Notes: a model not told the origin generated them from the letters alone. A stretch of DNA of 64,000 nt from Mucilaginibacter kameinonensis (GCF_003675385.1 NZ_RCWZ01000005.1:806001-870000); one strand, 5' to 3'; counted from the first letter of the stretch, positions 17,921-27,096 are shown. Numbers and translations are program-made.

Positions 17921-18790
17921 TTATAATTTCTCGCGAAATTCGGTAGGCGTCATGCCTGTCTGGCCTTTAAAAAAATTGGAAAAATAGGCATTGTCTGTAA
18001 AGCCCAGTTCAAAGCCTATTTCCTTAATAGATAGGTCGCCGCTTTGAAGTAATCTTCTTGCTTCTACGCAAACCCTTTGATGAATGAGCTCTGTTGCCGA
18101 GATCTTCAAATGTTTTTTACATAGAATATTAAGGTAGTTGGCGGATATATGGAGTTTTTCCGCATAAAACATCACGAATTTCTGCTGTTTAAAATATTCA
18201 TCTATCAGCATATTGAATTTGGCCAACCTTGGGTTTGACTGGTATACCTTAAACTCAGTAAAAGCATATTCGGCTTCTCTGCTCACAATTGCTGCAATGG
18301 TACCCGCGCGGGCGGTGATCAGGGTAGCCAGCGAGTTATTTCTTCCCAGTTCTTTTTTGATAGCATCAAATTCATAGCGCAACTGATCGCAGGCGTCTTC
18401 CGTAAGGTCGATAACCGGATGGTTCTGATAATTAGTAAACGAGAACCTGAAAAACGGCGCAAAATGTTCAAAGAATGAACGCTCGACCATCAATTGGTAA
18501 GCTATGGTTTTGCTGCCGATATACCATTTATGCATTTGCCCCGGAAAAAGCACGTGGATCTGACGATCGCTTATGGTGTAATCGACCGAGTCTATAGTGT
18601 GTACACCTTCAGCCTTATCAAAAAGCATGATGATAAAAAAGTCATGTTTATGGGGCTTCTCGATGTGCCTTTCCCCATGAATTTCATTGAACAACAACTC
18701 TTCTCGTCCGGCAGTTTGCCCCTCGCGGAAGCCATCCAGCCCAATAACCGGCACCCGGGCTTCTGTTTCATGTTTGGCAATCTTGTTCAC
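17921..18790 (-). CDS. AraC-family transcriptional regulator
   Basis: 289 residues from a GTG start. The N-terminal half is a cupin-like sensor (HIEKPHKHDFFIIMLF, then LFPGQMHKW). The C-terminal 100 residues hold the double HTH of AraC (LHISANYLNILCKKHLKISATELIHQR and IKEIGFELGFTDNAYFSNFFKGQTGMTPTEFREKL). It precedes the amidohydrolase pair and may regulate it. Its start codon falls inside one arm of a 12-bp inverted repeat described separately, which suggests autoregulation. Confidence 0.93.
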   Translation of the reverse strand: MNKIAKHETEARVPVIGLDGFREGQTAGREELLFNEIHGERHIEKPHKHDFFIIMLFDKAEGVHTIDSVDYTISDRQIHVLFPGQMHKWYIGSKTIAYQLMVERSFFEHFAPFFRFSFTNYQNHPVIDLTEDACDQLRYEFDAIKKELGRNNSLATLITARAGTIAAIVSREAEYAFTEFKVYQSNPRLAKFNMLIDEYFKQQKFVMFYAEKLHISANYLNILCKKHLKISATELIHQRVCVEARRLLQSGDLSIKEIGFELGFTDNAYFSNFFKGQTGMTPTEFREKL

Positions 18791-18893
18791 AATCGGCTGT
18801 TATTGTTAAAATCATCGGCTTACTCCGCTTTCCGCAACCCGGATTCAAATTCCAGGCTAACGCCGATTGTGAAATTTATAAAAACAAGCCGAT
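18786..18893. promoter_or_regulatory. Inverted and repeated GCCGAT sites over the AraC gene start
   Basis: TTCACAATCGGC (18786-18797) and GCCGATTGTGAA (18862-18873) form a perfect 12-bp inverted repeat; the first arm includes the GTG start of the AraC gene. The core ATCGGCT occurs at 18792-18798 and 18814-18820, 22 bases apart. The reverse core occurs at 18862-18867 and 18887-18893. The layout suits either AraC operators on the DNA or an mRNA stem that hides the start codon. Confidence 0.55.
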
Positions 18894-18926
18894 ATAAACA
18901 AATGCCCAAAAACTTACAGCTTCGGA

Positions 18927-19808
18927 TCAATCCTTTGTGACGGGAACTGCTAAAGAAGCGTTAAGCATCGGCACAAGTTTCACCAGTTCAACTTCGGTTA
19001 CCTGCCTGCCAAATTCAGCTATTTCAAATCCCTCAGCATATTTTACCTCGGGTACGGCTTTCTTTCCGCTCCATTTCTCTAATGCATAAACATATGATGG
19101 AAATACTTTGCTGTATGCGTAGGTATTATTGTAAATTAACTGCTTTTGCTTTGCCGGATCTTTTCTTACTTCATCCAAAATCCCCATACCATGCGGAATA
19201 GCTTCTTCCACCTGCGTTTTATGTGCACCGCATGCGGCAAGTTTGGTTTCCCAAACTTTATCAATACTGAAAGCAAAATCAGGGATGTAAGAAAAATTGT
19301 GCGTATGAAAATCACGTATATAAAGGAATACCGGCATCTTCTCCATTTTCAGATCCTTCGCGGCATCACGCACAATGTACCCGGCTGTCATGTTATCGGT
19401 ATGACCGCCCTCTGCCGGGTAAAAAGTAAATACAACATCGGGTTTAAATGCTTCAATGCTTTTGATCACCTTTCCGCGCGACTCCGGGGTGTTCTTTAAC
19501 CCCTGATCGTGATAGTTCAATACTTCATAATCTGCCAGGTTAAGGATATTTTTGGAATTCATCGCCTCCTGGTAACGCCTCTTGGCCAACGCTTCGGGCT
19601 TTTCCACCCAATGGCCTTTATCCCCATTAGTGAGCGACATAAATTTTACCTGGTTCCCCATCTGCGTATACAATGCCGCGGTACCACCCGTGTACACCTC
19701 ACCCTCATCAGGGTGCGCGAAAATCATCATGATACGAAGTGGCGCTTGCTGCGCTTGCGCGCCCGCGAAAAAAACGGTGATAAAAAAGGACAAGATTAAT
19801 AATCGCAT
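18927..19808 (-). CDS. PIG-L family deacetylase, exported
   Basis: 293 residues from ATG 19808, where the signal peptide (MRLLILSFFITVFFAGAQAQ) begins; the open frame extends to 19859. The zinc-binding signature is AHPDEGEVYTGG, with the later partner GGHTDNMTAGYIV. LmbE/PIG-L proteins remove N-acetyl groups from sugars or related small molecules. The leader places this one in the periplasm or outside the cell. It lies upstream of the AraC gene on the same strand; a functional link to the amidohydrolases is possible but unproven. Confidence 0.9.
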   Translation of the reverse strand: MRLLILSFFITVFFAGAQAQQAPLRIMMIFAHPDEGEVYTGGTAALYTQMGNQVKFMSLTNGDKGHWVEKPEALAKRRYQEAMNSKNILNLADYEVLNYHDQGLKNTPESRGKVIKSIEAFKPDVVFTFYPAEGGHTDNMTAGYIVRDAAKDLKMEKMPVFLYIRDFHTHNFSYIPDFAFSIDKVWETKLAACGAHKTQVEEAIPHGMGILDEVRKDPAKQKQLIYNNTYAYSKVFPSYVYALEKWSGKKAVPEVKYAEGFEIAEFGRQVTEVELVKLVPMLNASLAVPVTKD

Positions 19809-20105
19809 AATTTTAGGTTTATAAGTGGTTGAACTCAACAGGTTTGTTGGATGAAACAAATCTAAGTTTTCAGCATTATGCGAGATTGTGTTCGTTATTC
19901 CGATAATTGTATTTTTTATAACTATCTCCTGAACTTCAATGCTCTGGCATCCTTTTTTGTCTAAAGAATCAAAAACAATAGTTTATAGCATTTTTTCCGG
20001 ACGTGACGAAACGTTAATTTCCAAATTTGATATAACTTGCCGGGGCAATCACAATGTGCTGACAGATGAGCCATTGAAAATTCATTTACCTTTTAACATT
20101 TACTT

Positions 20106-20882
20106 ATGAACCTGGGATTAGATCAAAAAGTAGCCGTAGTACTGGCGGCAAGCAAAGGCCTCGGAAAGGCTTCGGCACTGGCTTTATCAGCCGAAGGCGC
20201 AAAAGTTATCATAGGCTCGCGGAACCTGGCCGAGCTGAATTCTACAGCCGATGAGATCCGGCAGCAAACAGGAAATGAGGTGGCTTGCCTGCAGGTTGAT
20301 GTTAATAACAGCGAACAATTAACCTCTTTTATCAATAAGGCCGGAAACCTTTACGGCCACATAGATATTTTAGTGAACAATGCCGGCGGGCCTCCGTTTG
20401 GAAAATTTGAAGGCTTTGATGATATGCAATGGCAGCAGGCATTTGAACAAAACATGCTTAGTTTCGTCAGGACATCAAGGCTTGTATTGCCCTTTATGAA
20501 AACTACCGGCAGCGGCCGCATTATTAATATCGTTAGTGGTTCGGTTAAATCGGTATTAACAAACTCGGTACTATCAACCGCGATGCGTATGGGTGTTGTA
20601 GGAATGGCAAAAATGCTTGCCGACGAACTGGGACCTTACGGCATCAGCGTTAATAATATCGCGCCAGGCCTTATCCTTACCGACCGGATCAAGCATACGC
20701 TACCACAAGATGTAGATCCGGAAGAAGCTATTAAAGAGAAAACAAAAAGCATTCCGTTGGGCCGTATAGGCAAACCCGAAGAATTCGCGGCATTGGTGGC
20801 GTTTCTTTCATCTACCCCGGCTGCCTACATCAGCGGAACAACCATACAGATAGACGGAGGTGCAAGCCGCGCTATTCTTTAA
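20106..20882 (+). CDS. SDR-family protein lacking the usual YxxxK catalytic motif
   Basis: 258 residues with a Rossmann nucleotide-binding start (VAVVLAASKGLGKASALAL), the NNAGG motif, and the C-terminal AAYISGTTIQIDGG. The catalytic serine region is present (IINIVSGSVKSVLTNSVLS), but the usual Tyr and Lys are replaced: the stretch reads LSTAMRMGVVGMAKML. Related SDR proteins with this variant exist, and their activity is uncertain. It is a monocistronic plus-strand gene ended by a strong hairpin. Confidence 0.88.
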   Translation: MNLGLDQKVAVVLAASKGLGKASALALSAEGAKVIIGSRNLAELNSTADEIRQQTGNEVACLQVDVNNSEQLTSFINKAGNLYGHIDILVNNAGGPPFGKFEGFDDMQWQQAFEQNMLSFVRTSRLVLPFMKTTGSGRIINIVSGSVKSVLTNSVLSTAMRMGVVGMAKMLADELGPYGISVNNIAPGLILTDRIKHTLPQDVDPEEAIKEKTKSIPLGRIGKPEEFAALVAFLSSTPAAYISGTTIQIDGGASRAIL

Positions 20883-20898
20883 AATTATTTCTATTGAA

Positions 20899-20948
20899 AC
20901 ACAAAAAAGGGAGGATAGTATAATAATACTATCCTCCCTTTTTTGTGT
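20899..20948. terminator. Strong bidirectional terminator
   Basis: A near-perfect 23-bp stem: ACACAAAAAAGGGAGGATAG on the left pairs with CTATCCTCCCTTTTTTGTGT on the right around a tiny AT loop. The A and T runs at the stem base give a U tract on either strand. It can end both the SDR transcript and transcription arriving on the minus strand. Confidence 0.9.
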
Positions 20949-20993
20949 GACGGTTAACCCGGTCATGAATTCTTCTTCCCTATCGGGATTTTA

Positions 20994-21233
20994 TTATAAC
21001 GCTGGATTCTTTTTCTTATCAGGCTGTCCGGCAACATAAAATACTCCGGCAATGCCAACGATTGCCGCGCCAAAAAACACAGGCAATTTATTAGTCCAGG
21101 TACCATCAGGGTAAGTGATGATCTCCATCGAACCGCTGCTATCTACGGCATTAACCGTGGCATGGTAAAAGAAATTTGGAACAATAAAAAGAGCCAAGCC
21201 AATTATAGCTAATATGATACTGAACTTTCTCAT
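20994..21233 (-). CDS. Small two-helix membrane protein, unknown function
   Basis: 79 residues. Helix one (IILAIIGLALFIVPNFFY) and helix two (VFFGAAIVGIAGVFYVAG) flank a 30-residue non-membrane loop, and the tail is KKKNPAL. I do not recognise a family with confidence. It lies 66 bases after the ClC channel gene on the same strand and may be co-transcribed with it. The regular membrane topology and charged tail suggest a real gene. Confidence 0.65.
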   Translation of the reverse strand: MRKFSIILAIIGLALFIVPNFFYHATVNAVDSSGSMEIITYPDGTWTNKLPVFFGAAIVGIAGVFYVAGQPDKKKNPAL

Positions 21234-21299
21234 GATGATAAATTATGGTAATGATGAATTTTGTTTTTAATCAATTTTGAGCTGAGCAGGGCGAAATTT

Positions 21300-23180
21300 C
21301 TATTTACCGCTTACATCAGTCAATTCCTTCCCATTTGCAGGCATCTTGATGCGTTGTCTTTTCAATGATATTTTCACATGGGTGTTATCATCGGCATCCA
21401 TCTGGATCTGGTAAGCTTTTACGATGTCTTTATAAGAGAGTACCCCAACCAAACTGCGATTGCTTCCTGCGGATGAAATAGGCAATACGTCTGCCCCTGT
21501 TTTCGACATGGTTTCCAAAGCTTTCCGCAAGCTATCTTTAGTGCTAATGAAATAAGCGGGTTGTTGCTTAACTATCTGCTTTAATAAAGTATCAGGCGAT
21601 AACTTATCCTGATAAACAGCGGTGATCTGTATTGTACCGGCATAAGCGCCCTGGTCATCAACCAGAATCAGGTAATTATCGTCAGTTACGTTATTACCCA
21701 ACCAGTTGCGCACCTCGCTTACCGTACTTTTATCATTGATAACTATCCCTTCTTCGCTAATCACCTGCCCTACGCTCATTTTCTGTAAAACATCAGGTTC
21801 AAACGAATCGGGTGTAAACACTCCCCTCCTCGCTATTTTCTCGGTCATGATGGTATTCTCCATTAAAAAGAACGATACCAGGTAAGCCGCTGTACAGGCG
21901 CCAAGCAAAGGAAGTAATGCATGTGACTGCATTGTGGCTTCCAGGGCAAAAACTATACTGGTAAGGTATGCCCTTGACGCGCCCGCAAACATAGCCGACA
22001 TACCAATCAATGCCGCCAACGGTATTGTAATACCCGAATCCGGAAAAACCAGCAGTATCCCCGAACCAATAAGCGCACCGGCAGCGCCGCCAATGGTTAA
22101 AAGCGGGGCCAGTGTACCGCCTGATGTACCGCTACCTAATGCTATAGCCCATGATAAAAATTTGAAAAAGCACAGCATGGCTATTAAGCGGATAGACCAC
22201 GTGCCCGAAAGCACACCGGTGATGTTATCATAGCCTACGCCAAGTGTATGTGGCGCAAAATAACCTATAATACCCACAGCAAGACCGCCAATAGCGGGCC
22301 ACCACATCCAATGTATAGGCAGCTTTTCAAAGCTATCTTCTATAAAATAAACTATTTTAGTGATACCGATAGACATAAACCCAATCACAATGCCCATGAA
22401 ACTGTAAATCCCCAGGGCTGTATTGGATGGAATGGCCAGCTCCGGCATGGTAAATACCGGCCCCGATTCAAATAAAAGATGGTGCCCCGCCGCCCCGGTT
22501 ATACAGGCTAAAGCCACCGGCAATATAGCACGTGGCGAAAACTCAAAAAGTAACAATTCGATAGCCAGAAAAACCGCGGCTATCGGTGTACCGAATATGG
22601 CAGACATTCCGGCTGTTGCACCTGCAGCAAGGATAATTTTACGTTCGTTAGAAGTGATCTTAAAAAGCTGGCCTAAAGTTGAACCCAAAGCACCGCCGGT
22701 CGCGATGATCGGCCCCTCGGCACCGAAAGGACCACCTGTCCCTATCGCTATAGCAGATGAGATCGGCTTCAGAAAAGTAATAGAAGGTTTGATATTACTT
22801 TCATTTACCAGGATCTGTTCCATGGCTTCGGGGATACCATGCCCCCTTATCGCTTTTGAGCCGTATAGGGCCATTAATCCCACCAGTATACCACCTATAG
22901 CTGGGATTATAATCACCCATAAACCTAAATGATTGCCGGCCGGACTGTGAAACCGCAAATCAAGATTTCCATAGAAAGAGATATTGGTTACTAAGTTGAT
23001 CAAGGAAATAAGCACCTTGGCAATTAGACTGATACAGAAAGCTACCGCAACAGCGTATACAGAAATCCGGATAAGTCGTGCTTTTTTATAAGTAATTACT
23101 TTGGTATCGCTTTCGTTTTCGCCTATTTCGTTTAGCAGAGGAGCAATTGGAATGGCATTAGAAAGAATGTTTTTTTTCAT
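21300..23180 (-). CDS. ClC-family chloride channel/exchanger with C-terminal CBS pair
   Basis: 626 residues. The membrane part (about 30-440) has the ClC selectivity motifs: GHGIPEAME, GGPFGAEGPIIATG with the gating Glu, and GTSGGTLAPLLTIGG. The C-terminal 150 residues carry two CBS repeats (VGQVISEEGIVINDKSTVSEV and TKDSLRKALETMSKTGADVLPIS), which usually bind adenine nucleotides. It moves chloride across the inner membrane, by channel or proton exchange. It is divergent from a Crp/Fnr gene across a region with two matching palindromes. Confidence 0.95.
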   Translation of the reverse strand: MKKNILSNAIPIAPLLNEIGENESDTKVITYKKARLIRISVYAVAVAFCISLIAKVLISLINLVTNISFYGNLDLRFHSPAGNHLGLWVIIIPAIGGILVGLMALYGSKAIRGHGIPEAMEQILVNESNIKPSITFLKPISSAIAIGTGGPFGAEGPIIATGGALGSTLGQLFKITSNERKIILAAGATAGMSAIFGTPIAAVFLAIELLLFEFSPRAILPVALACITGAAGHHLLFESGPVFTMPELAIPSNTALGIYSFMGIVIGFMSIGITKIVYFIEDSFEKLPIHWMWWPAIGGLAVGIIGYFAPHTLGVGYDNITGVLSGTWSIRLIAMLCFFKFLSWAIALGSGTSGGTLAPLLTIGGAAGALIGSGILLVFPDSGITIPLAALIGMSAMFAGASRAYLTSIVFALEATMQSHALLPLLGACTAAYLVSFFLMENTIMTEKIARRGVFTPDSFEPDVLQKMSVGQVISEEGIVINDKSTVSEVRNWLGNNVTDDNYLILVDDQGAYAGTIQITAVYQDKLSPDTLLKQIVKQQPAYFISTKDSLRKALETMSKTGADVLPISSAGSNRSLVGVLSYKDIVKAYQIQMDADDNTHVKISLKRQRIKMPANGKELTDVSGK

Positions 23181-23212
23181 GAGAAAATCAGAGCGTCAAT
23201 TTTAAGAGTTAA

Positions 23213-23281
23213 ATATTGCTTAAACAATATAATTATTAATTTTAAAACACAAAATTAGATATTTTTATTGCACAAACAATA
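23213..23281. promoter_or_regulatory. Pair of matching palindromes between the ClC gene and the divergent Crp/Fnr gene
   Basis: ATATTG-CTTAAA-CAATAT (23213-23230) and TATTG-CACAAA-CAATA (23266-23281) share TATTGCnnAAACAATA. Their centres are 52 bases apart, about five helical turns. Both lie in the 238-base divergent intergenic region. They look like binding sites for a dimeric regulator, possibly the Crp/Fnr protein encoded next door. Confidence 0.55.
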
Positions 23282-23418
23282 TAAAATCATCAAAATAATG
23301 TCTTTTGATTTTTTTTATAGATTTTTGCACGCTGCGGATTGAACCGGACCTGAACTATGGTGCTGTTTAAGTGCTGCGTTACTTGGTTATTATTGCGGAT
23401 ATTTATCCAAACGAGAGA

Positions 23419-24117
23419 ATGAAGGAAATAAAAGGTAAATGTGATGTAAGCAATTGTTACTTATGCAACCATTGCTCTAAAGATTGGGCAATAGCGATAG
23501 CTTCGCACAAAAAGAATTACGAAGTAAAAAAAGGGCAGCACATTTTTACTGAAGGAGAACCTGTTACGCGGATCTATTTTGTTTACTCCGGTAAAATAAA
23601 AACACACAAACGCTGGGATGCCGAAAAAGAGTTGATTATACGGTTTGCCAAACCTGGTGATATACTCGGTCATATGGGCCTCGGTAATGAACCTGTATAC
23701 CCGGTAACTACAACCGCCCTTGAAAACTCGGTGATCTGCTCCGTTGACCTCGCTTTTTTTGAATCGAGCTTAAACGTTAACCCTAAACTCACCTACTCAT
23801 TGATGAAACTATTCGCCAACGAATTGCAGGAATCTGAAAAAAGGATGCGAAACCTGGTGCATATGCCTGTTAAAGAAAGAATTGCACTGGCTTTATTGAA
23901 CCTAAAAAAACAGTTTGGCACTACCGAAGATGGTTACATCGACATCGAACTATCCCGGCAGGACCTTTCCTCGTTCGCAGCTGTTGCCTACGAAACCTTA
24001 TTCAAGGTAATGAACGAGTTTCAGAACAGCAGCCTGATCGCGACAAATGGAAAGAGTATCAAGCTGCTGAATGAGGCCGAACTTAAGGCCATGACAATTG
24101 ATAAGGTTCAGCTTTAA
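23419..24117 (+). CDS. Crp/Fnr-family regulator with N-terminal four-cysteine cluster
   Basis: 232 residues from ATG 23419 (frame open to 23371). The N-terminus has Cys8, Cys13, Cys16 and Cys19 (CDVSNCYLCNHC), an arrangement that could hold an Fe-S cluster. A cyclic-nucleotide-binding-type beta roll follows (about 35-140, GQHIFTEGEPVTRIYFVYSG) and a winged HTH at about 165-220. The recognition helix reads AVAYETLFKVMNEF and lacks the E-x-x-S-R of FNR, so its site should differ from TTGAT-N4-ATCAA. The signal is unknown. It converges with the next gene by 15 bases. Confidence 0.9.
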   Translation: MKEIKGKCDVSNCYLCNHCSKDWAIAIASHKKNYEVKKGQHIFTEGEPVTRIYFVYSGKIKTHKRWDAEKELIIRFAKPGDILGHMGLGNEPVYPVTTTALENSVICSVDLAFFESSLNVNPKLTYSLMKLFANELQESEKRMRNLVHMPVKERIALALLNLKKQFGTTEDGYIDIELSRQDLSSFAAVAYETLFKVMNEFQNSSLIATNGKSIKLLNEAELKAMTIDKVQL

Positions 24118-24132
24118 AAATGTTAATAACGC

Positions 24133-26586
24133 TTAATCGTCATCGTCGGCTTTTTGAACTGCTTTTACAAAAGCAGCGCGTACCGGTGTAGGTACTGGTG
24201 CATACTCTCCTTTAATGGCTTTCCAAATCATGGTGTTCATGATCTCATCTGGCACGCGGTCCACACCCGTAAAATCAAGTCCTTTGGCCATTGCTGCAAG
24301 CTTGGTACCTTTAGGGTTAAGCTCATTAAGGTTGATGTTTGAAGGAAAGCTCTTAAACGGTGTAGCATCCGATTTTTTATCGAAACAGCGCCACATAGCG
24401 TTAGCCGAAGCATCATACTGCGTCATAGGCGGCAGGCCGAGGATAAGCTCTATCGTACGCAGCACAGATGATGTAGAGTACATGGTGTGATCTACAAAAT
24501 TGCGTTTTACAAAGCCACCGGCAATATACGCAGGTGAACGGTGCGCATCTACGTGATCAGGGCCGTTCTGGGCATCATCTTCCAATATAAATATCACGCT
24601 GTTTTCCCATATCGGGCTTTTGCTGATATGCTCTACCAGTTTACCCACGGCAAGGTCATTATCGGCCACGTGGGCAAAAGGTGTAGGTCTGCCGGCGGTT
24701 GTACCTTCGGTATGGTCAGATAGCATACGTACGGTATTAAGGCGAGGCACAGCGTTACTACGCATTAATGAATCAAAATCATGCTCCCAGGCACTGTACC
24801 GCAGGGTATCCGGATCGCGCAGGTCGCGGGTTGGATAAGCTTTGGTAAAATGATCTTTTAGCACAGGTATCTGCGGTGTGTTATCTGCATTAATAAACTC
24901 ACCATAAGTGCGGTAACTTACGTTAAAACGATTGGCCTGATCCCAGATGTACAACCTATTTTTAGCAGTAAGCCCAACAGCACCCGGACCACGGTTTCCA
25001 TAACTGGTTGGCCAGTTTTTTTCCATATAGTCGGTAGCATAAGCACCCAGGCTCCAGTTATGCCCGTCGGCACTCACTTCTCCATCTACATAAAAGTTAT
25101 CCAACAGCACAAAGTTTTCGGCAAGGGCATGGTGGTTAGGCGTTACGCGTTTTCCGAATAACAGCAAGCTTGTATCGCCGTTGCCTTTAGGCATGTCAGA
25201 TAATACCTGGTCATAAGTCCGGTTTTCCTGGATGATGTAAAATACATACTTGATAGGTGATGCGGCTCCAACTTTTGCCGGTATGGGATTGCCGGCTTCG
25301 CCATCTGCACTTGTTTCCTGCTCACGATGGTAAGGTGTATTATGAACTACGGCTTGCGAGTAAACAGAAAGCTCTTTTTCTGATGGCGTTGGGATAATGC
25401 TCAGGGTACCCATCAGTAAGCCGCCACCTATGTATTCGGTACGTGTTGGCCTAAATGGGTCTCCGCCGTGCAATACAACCGTTTGGTTTTTAGCGGCCGG
25501 ATTTGGCCCGTGCGGATTTGGCAATGATGAAAAACCTTTGGCATTGGCCACATACAGCTTATCATCTAAAACACGTACAACACTTGGGTACCAGCCTGTT
25601 GGCACAAAACCAAGCGACTGGCTTGAACCCGGCTTTGTTACATCAAATACAGCAAGACAATTATTATCGGCATTGGCAATGTATAATGTTTTGCCGTCCT
25701 TGCTTAGCGCTACAGAGTTACTGGTAGTTCCGCTTAATGGTGTAGGAGATACCGCGGTGTTTAAAGTTTCAAGTACTTTAGCCTTGCGCGTATCAATTAC
25801 AGATACGGTATTGTCATTGGCGTTAGCTACGTACAGGTATTTTCCATTCCGTGATACACACAGATCATTAGGGTTGTCGCCAACCGCTATAGGATCAAGC
25901 AGTTTATTTTCTTTGGTATCAAATATGGCTACTTTATCGCCTCCCCAAAGGCTGATGTATAACTTTGACATATCCGGCGATAACAGGCAGGTATAAGCTT
26001 CGGTGCCCAGTTTAATTTGTTGGCGAATGCTTTTTGTTTTAAGATCGATAAGATACAGGCTGTTATCAAGCTTGGTAACCACATATAAAATACCCTGCTT
26101 ATCATCAAGCGCCAAACCCGTAGGCGAAATAGATGCAGAGTTTGGCTTTTTGCTCCAGGCTTCGCCCAGTTTAATAGTATCAGCGGCTATCAGTTTATCG
26201 TTATTAATGGCATAGCGAACAATCCAGTTATTATCACCTCCCGATGCATAAAGCGATTGCTCATTGGCACTGAACACAAGGCCGCCCCACGCTTTACTGA
26301 TCAATACTTTGTCAAGTTCGCGATCTGTGCGGGCATCCAGTAATTGGATGGTTTGCACGCTCTGCCCGTTATTGGTAACGGCCGCGTAATGGTGACTTTT
26401 ACTTATGGCGATATTTAATGGCAGATCACCCAAAGGCAGACTTTTACCAACCGGTGTTAACGACCATCCGTTAGGTAATTTTACCCTTTTGTTTTCAAGA
26501 GTGGCGAGATCCTGGGCATGCGCAAATTTATTACAAGTAAGCAACAGGAATGCCAGGCAAAGAATTTTATTCGGTAGAGTTTTCAT
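24133..26586 (-). CDS. Secreted YVTN-type beta-propeller fused to a phosphoesterase domain
   Basis: 817 residues from ATG 26586, where a signal peptide starts (ILCLAFLLLTCNKFAHAQ). Residues about 40-400 form a seven-bladed YVTN-like propeller (repeats such as YLYVANANDNTVSVIDTRKAKVLETL and TLYIANADNNCLAVFDVTKPG). Residues about 450-790 are a phosphoesterase/alkaline-phosphatase-superfamily domain (YVFYIIQENRTYDQVL, ADGHNWSLGAYATDYMEKNWP, VIFILEDDAQNGPDHVDAHRSPAYI). The protein is likely periplasmic or extracellular and hydrolyses a phosphate ester; the substrate is unknown. Confidence 0.88.
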   Translation of the reverse strand: MKTLPNKILCLAFLLLTCNKFAHAQDLATLENKRVKLPNGWSLTPVGKSLPLGDLPLNIAISKSHHYAAVTNNGQSVQTIQLLDARTDRELDKVLISKAWGGLVFSANEQSLYASGGDNNWIVRYAINNDKLIAADTIKLGEAWSKKPNSASISPTGLALDDKQGILYVVTKLDNSLYLIDLKTKSIRQQIKLGTEAYTCLLSPDMSKLYISLWGGDKVAIFDTKENKLLDPIAVGDNPNDLCVSRNGKYLYVANANDNTVSVIDTRKAKVLETLNTAVSPTPLSGTTSNSVALSKDGKTLYIANADNNCLAVFDVTKPGSSQSLGFVPTGWYPSVVRVLDDKLYVANAKGFSSLPNPHGPNPAAKNQTVVLHGGDPFRPTRTEYIGGGLLMGTLSIIPTPSEKELSVYSQAVVHNTPYHREQETSADGEAGNPIPAKVGAASPIKYVFYIIQENRTYDQVLSDMPKGNGDTSLLLFGKRVTPNHHALAENFVLLDNFYVDGEVSADGHNWSLGAYATDYMEKNWPTSYGNRGPGAVGLTAKNRLYIWDQANRFNVSYRTYGEFINADNTPQIPVLKDHFTKAYPTRDLRDPDTLRYSAWEHDFDSLMRSNAVPRLNTVRMLSDHTEGTTAGRPTPFAHVADNDLAVGKLVEHISKSPIWENSVIFILEDDAQNGPDHVDAHRSPAYIAGGFVKRNFVDHTMYSTSSVLRTIELILGLPPMTQYDASANAMWRCFDKKSDATPFKSFPSNINLNELNPKGTKLAAMAKGLDFTGVDRVPDEIMNTMIWKAIKGEYAPVPTPVRAAFVKAVQKADDDD

Positions 26587-26754
26587 GAGAAAATTGTTTT
26601 TCAATTGCCTCGCCCTCAAAAATTCCGGACTACTGCTCAGATCTGGCAGCATAAAACAACTGATGTGCCGGTAAAAGTAGCCCATCAGTGTTAACATACT
26701 ATTAAATCAAGGAGTAGATGATCACTCCTAATTGTAACAAATTAGTACTTGTTA

Positions 26755-27096
26755 TTATTTCAAGGTCAAGGCCTCGCCTTCAAAAGCAATCCCCGCCCAG
26801 CCATGAGCCATAAACTGACGAATGTTCTGATGGTCTGTAGCATTTGGAGTGGCTAATACAGCCTTGTAGTGTTCAGCAAATAAGTAAAGGGTATCTTCTG
26901 CAGTTAAACCATTAAGTTGGGCAAAAGTAAAAACCTTAGCACTGCCCTGGTTTTGCGTGGCTTCGTTATAAGCCTCGCCGTTTTTAAATGCTGTTGGCCG
27001 ATGTGTATAATAAGTTTCTATAAACGCGATAACTTCATTAAATGGAACAGTGCCTTGTTTTAAAGCATTAAGCAGATCTGAGAGTTGTTCTTTCAT
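26755..27096 (-). CDS. HopJ-type effector family small protein
   Basis: 113 residues matching the HopJ family by eye: an acidic N-terminal helix (LNALKQGTVPFNEVIAFIETYYTHRPTAFKNG), the middle SAKVFTFAQLNGLTAEDTLYLFAEHYKAVL, and the end NIRQFMAHGWAGIAFEG. Despite the name, the family is common in free-living bacteria without type III secretion, and its function is unknown. There is no signal peptide. It stands alone between two secreted propeller genes. Confidence 0.85.
   Translation of the reverse strand: MKEQLSDLLNALKQGTVPFNEVIAFIETYYTHRPTAFKNGEAYNEATQNQGSAKVFTFAQLNGLTAEDTLYLFAEHYKAVLATPNATDHQNIRQFMAHGWAGIAFEGEALTLK

Noticed and set aside
18494..18940. 148-codon frame antisense to the AraC gene
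   Set aside because: The AraC reading is supported by cupin and HTH motifs; the other frame has none.
22423..22932. 169-codon frame antisense to the ClC channel
   Set aside because: The ClC motifs on the other strand are unmistakable; the Ala/Ile/Pro-rich antisense peptide is a shadow.
23178..23188. TGA-N5-TCA near the ClC start, seen as a possible FNR-like site
   Set aside because: The spacer is five bases rather than six, so the half-sites are wrongly phased.
25397..25996. 199-codon frame antisense to the propeller/phosphoesterase gene
   Set aside because: The opposite strand codes for clear propeller repeats; this frame is a codon-bias shadow.
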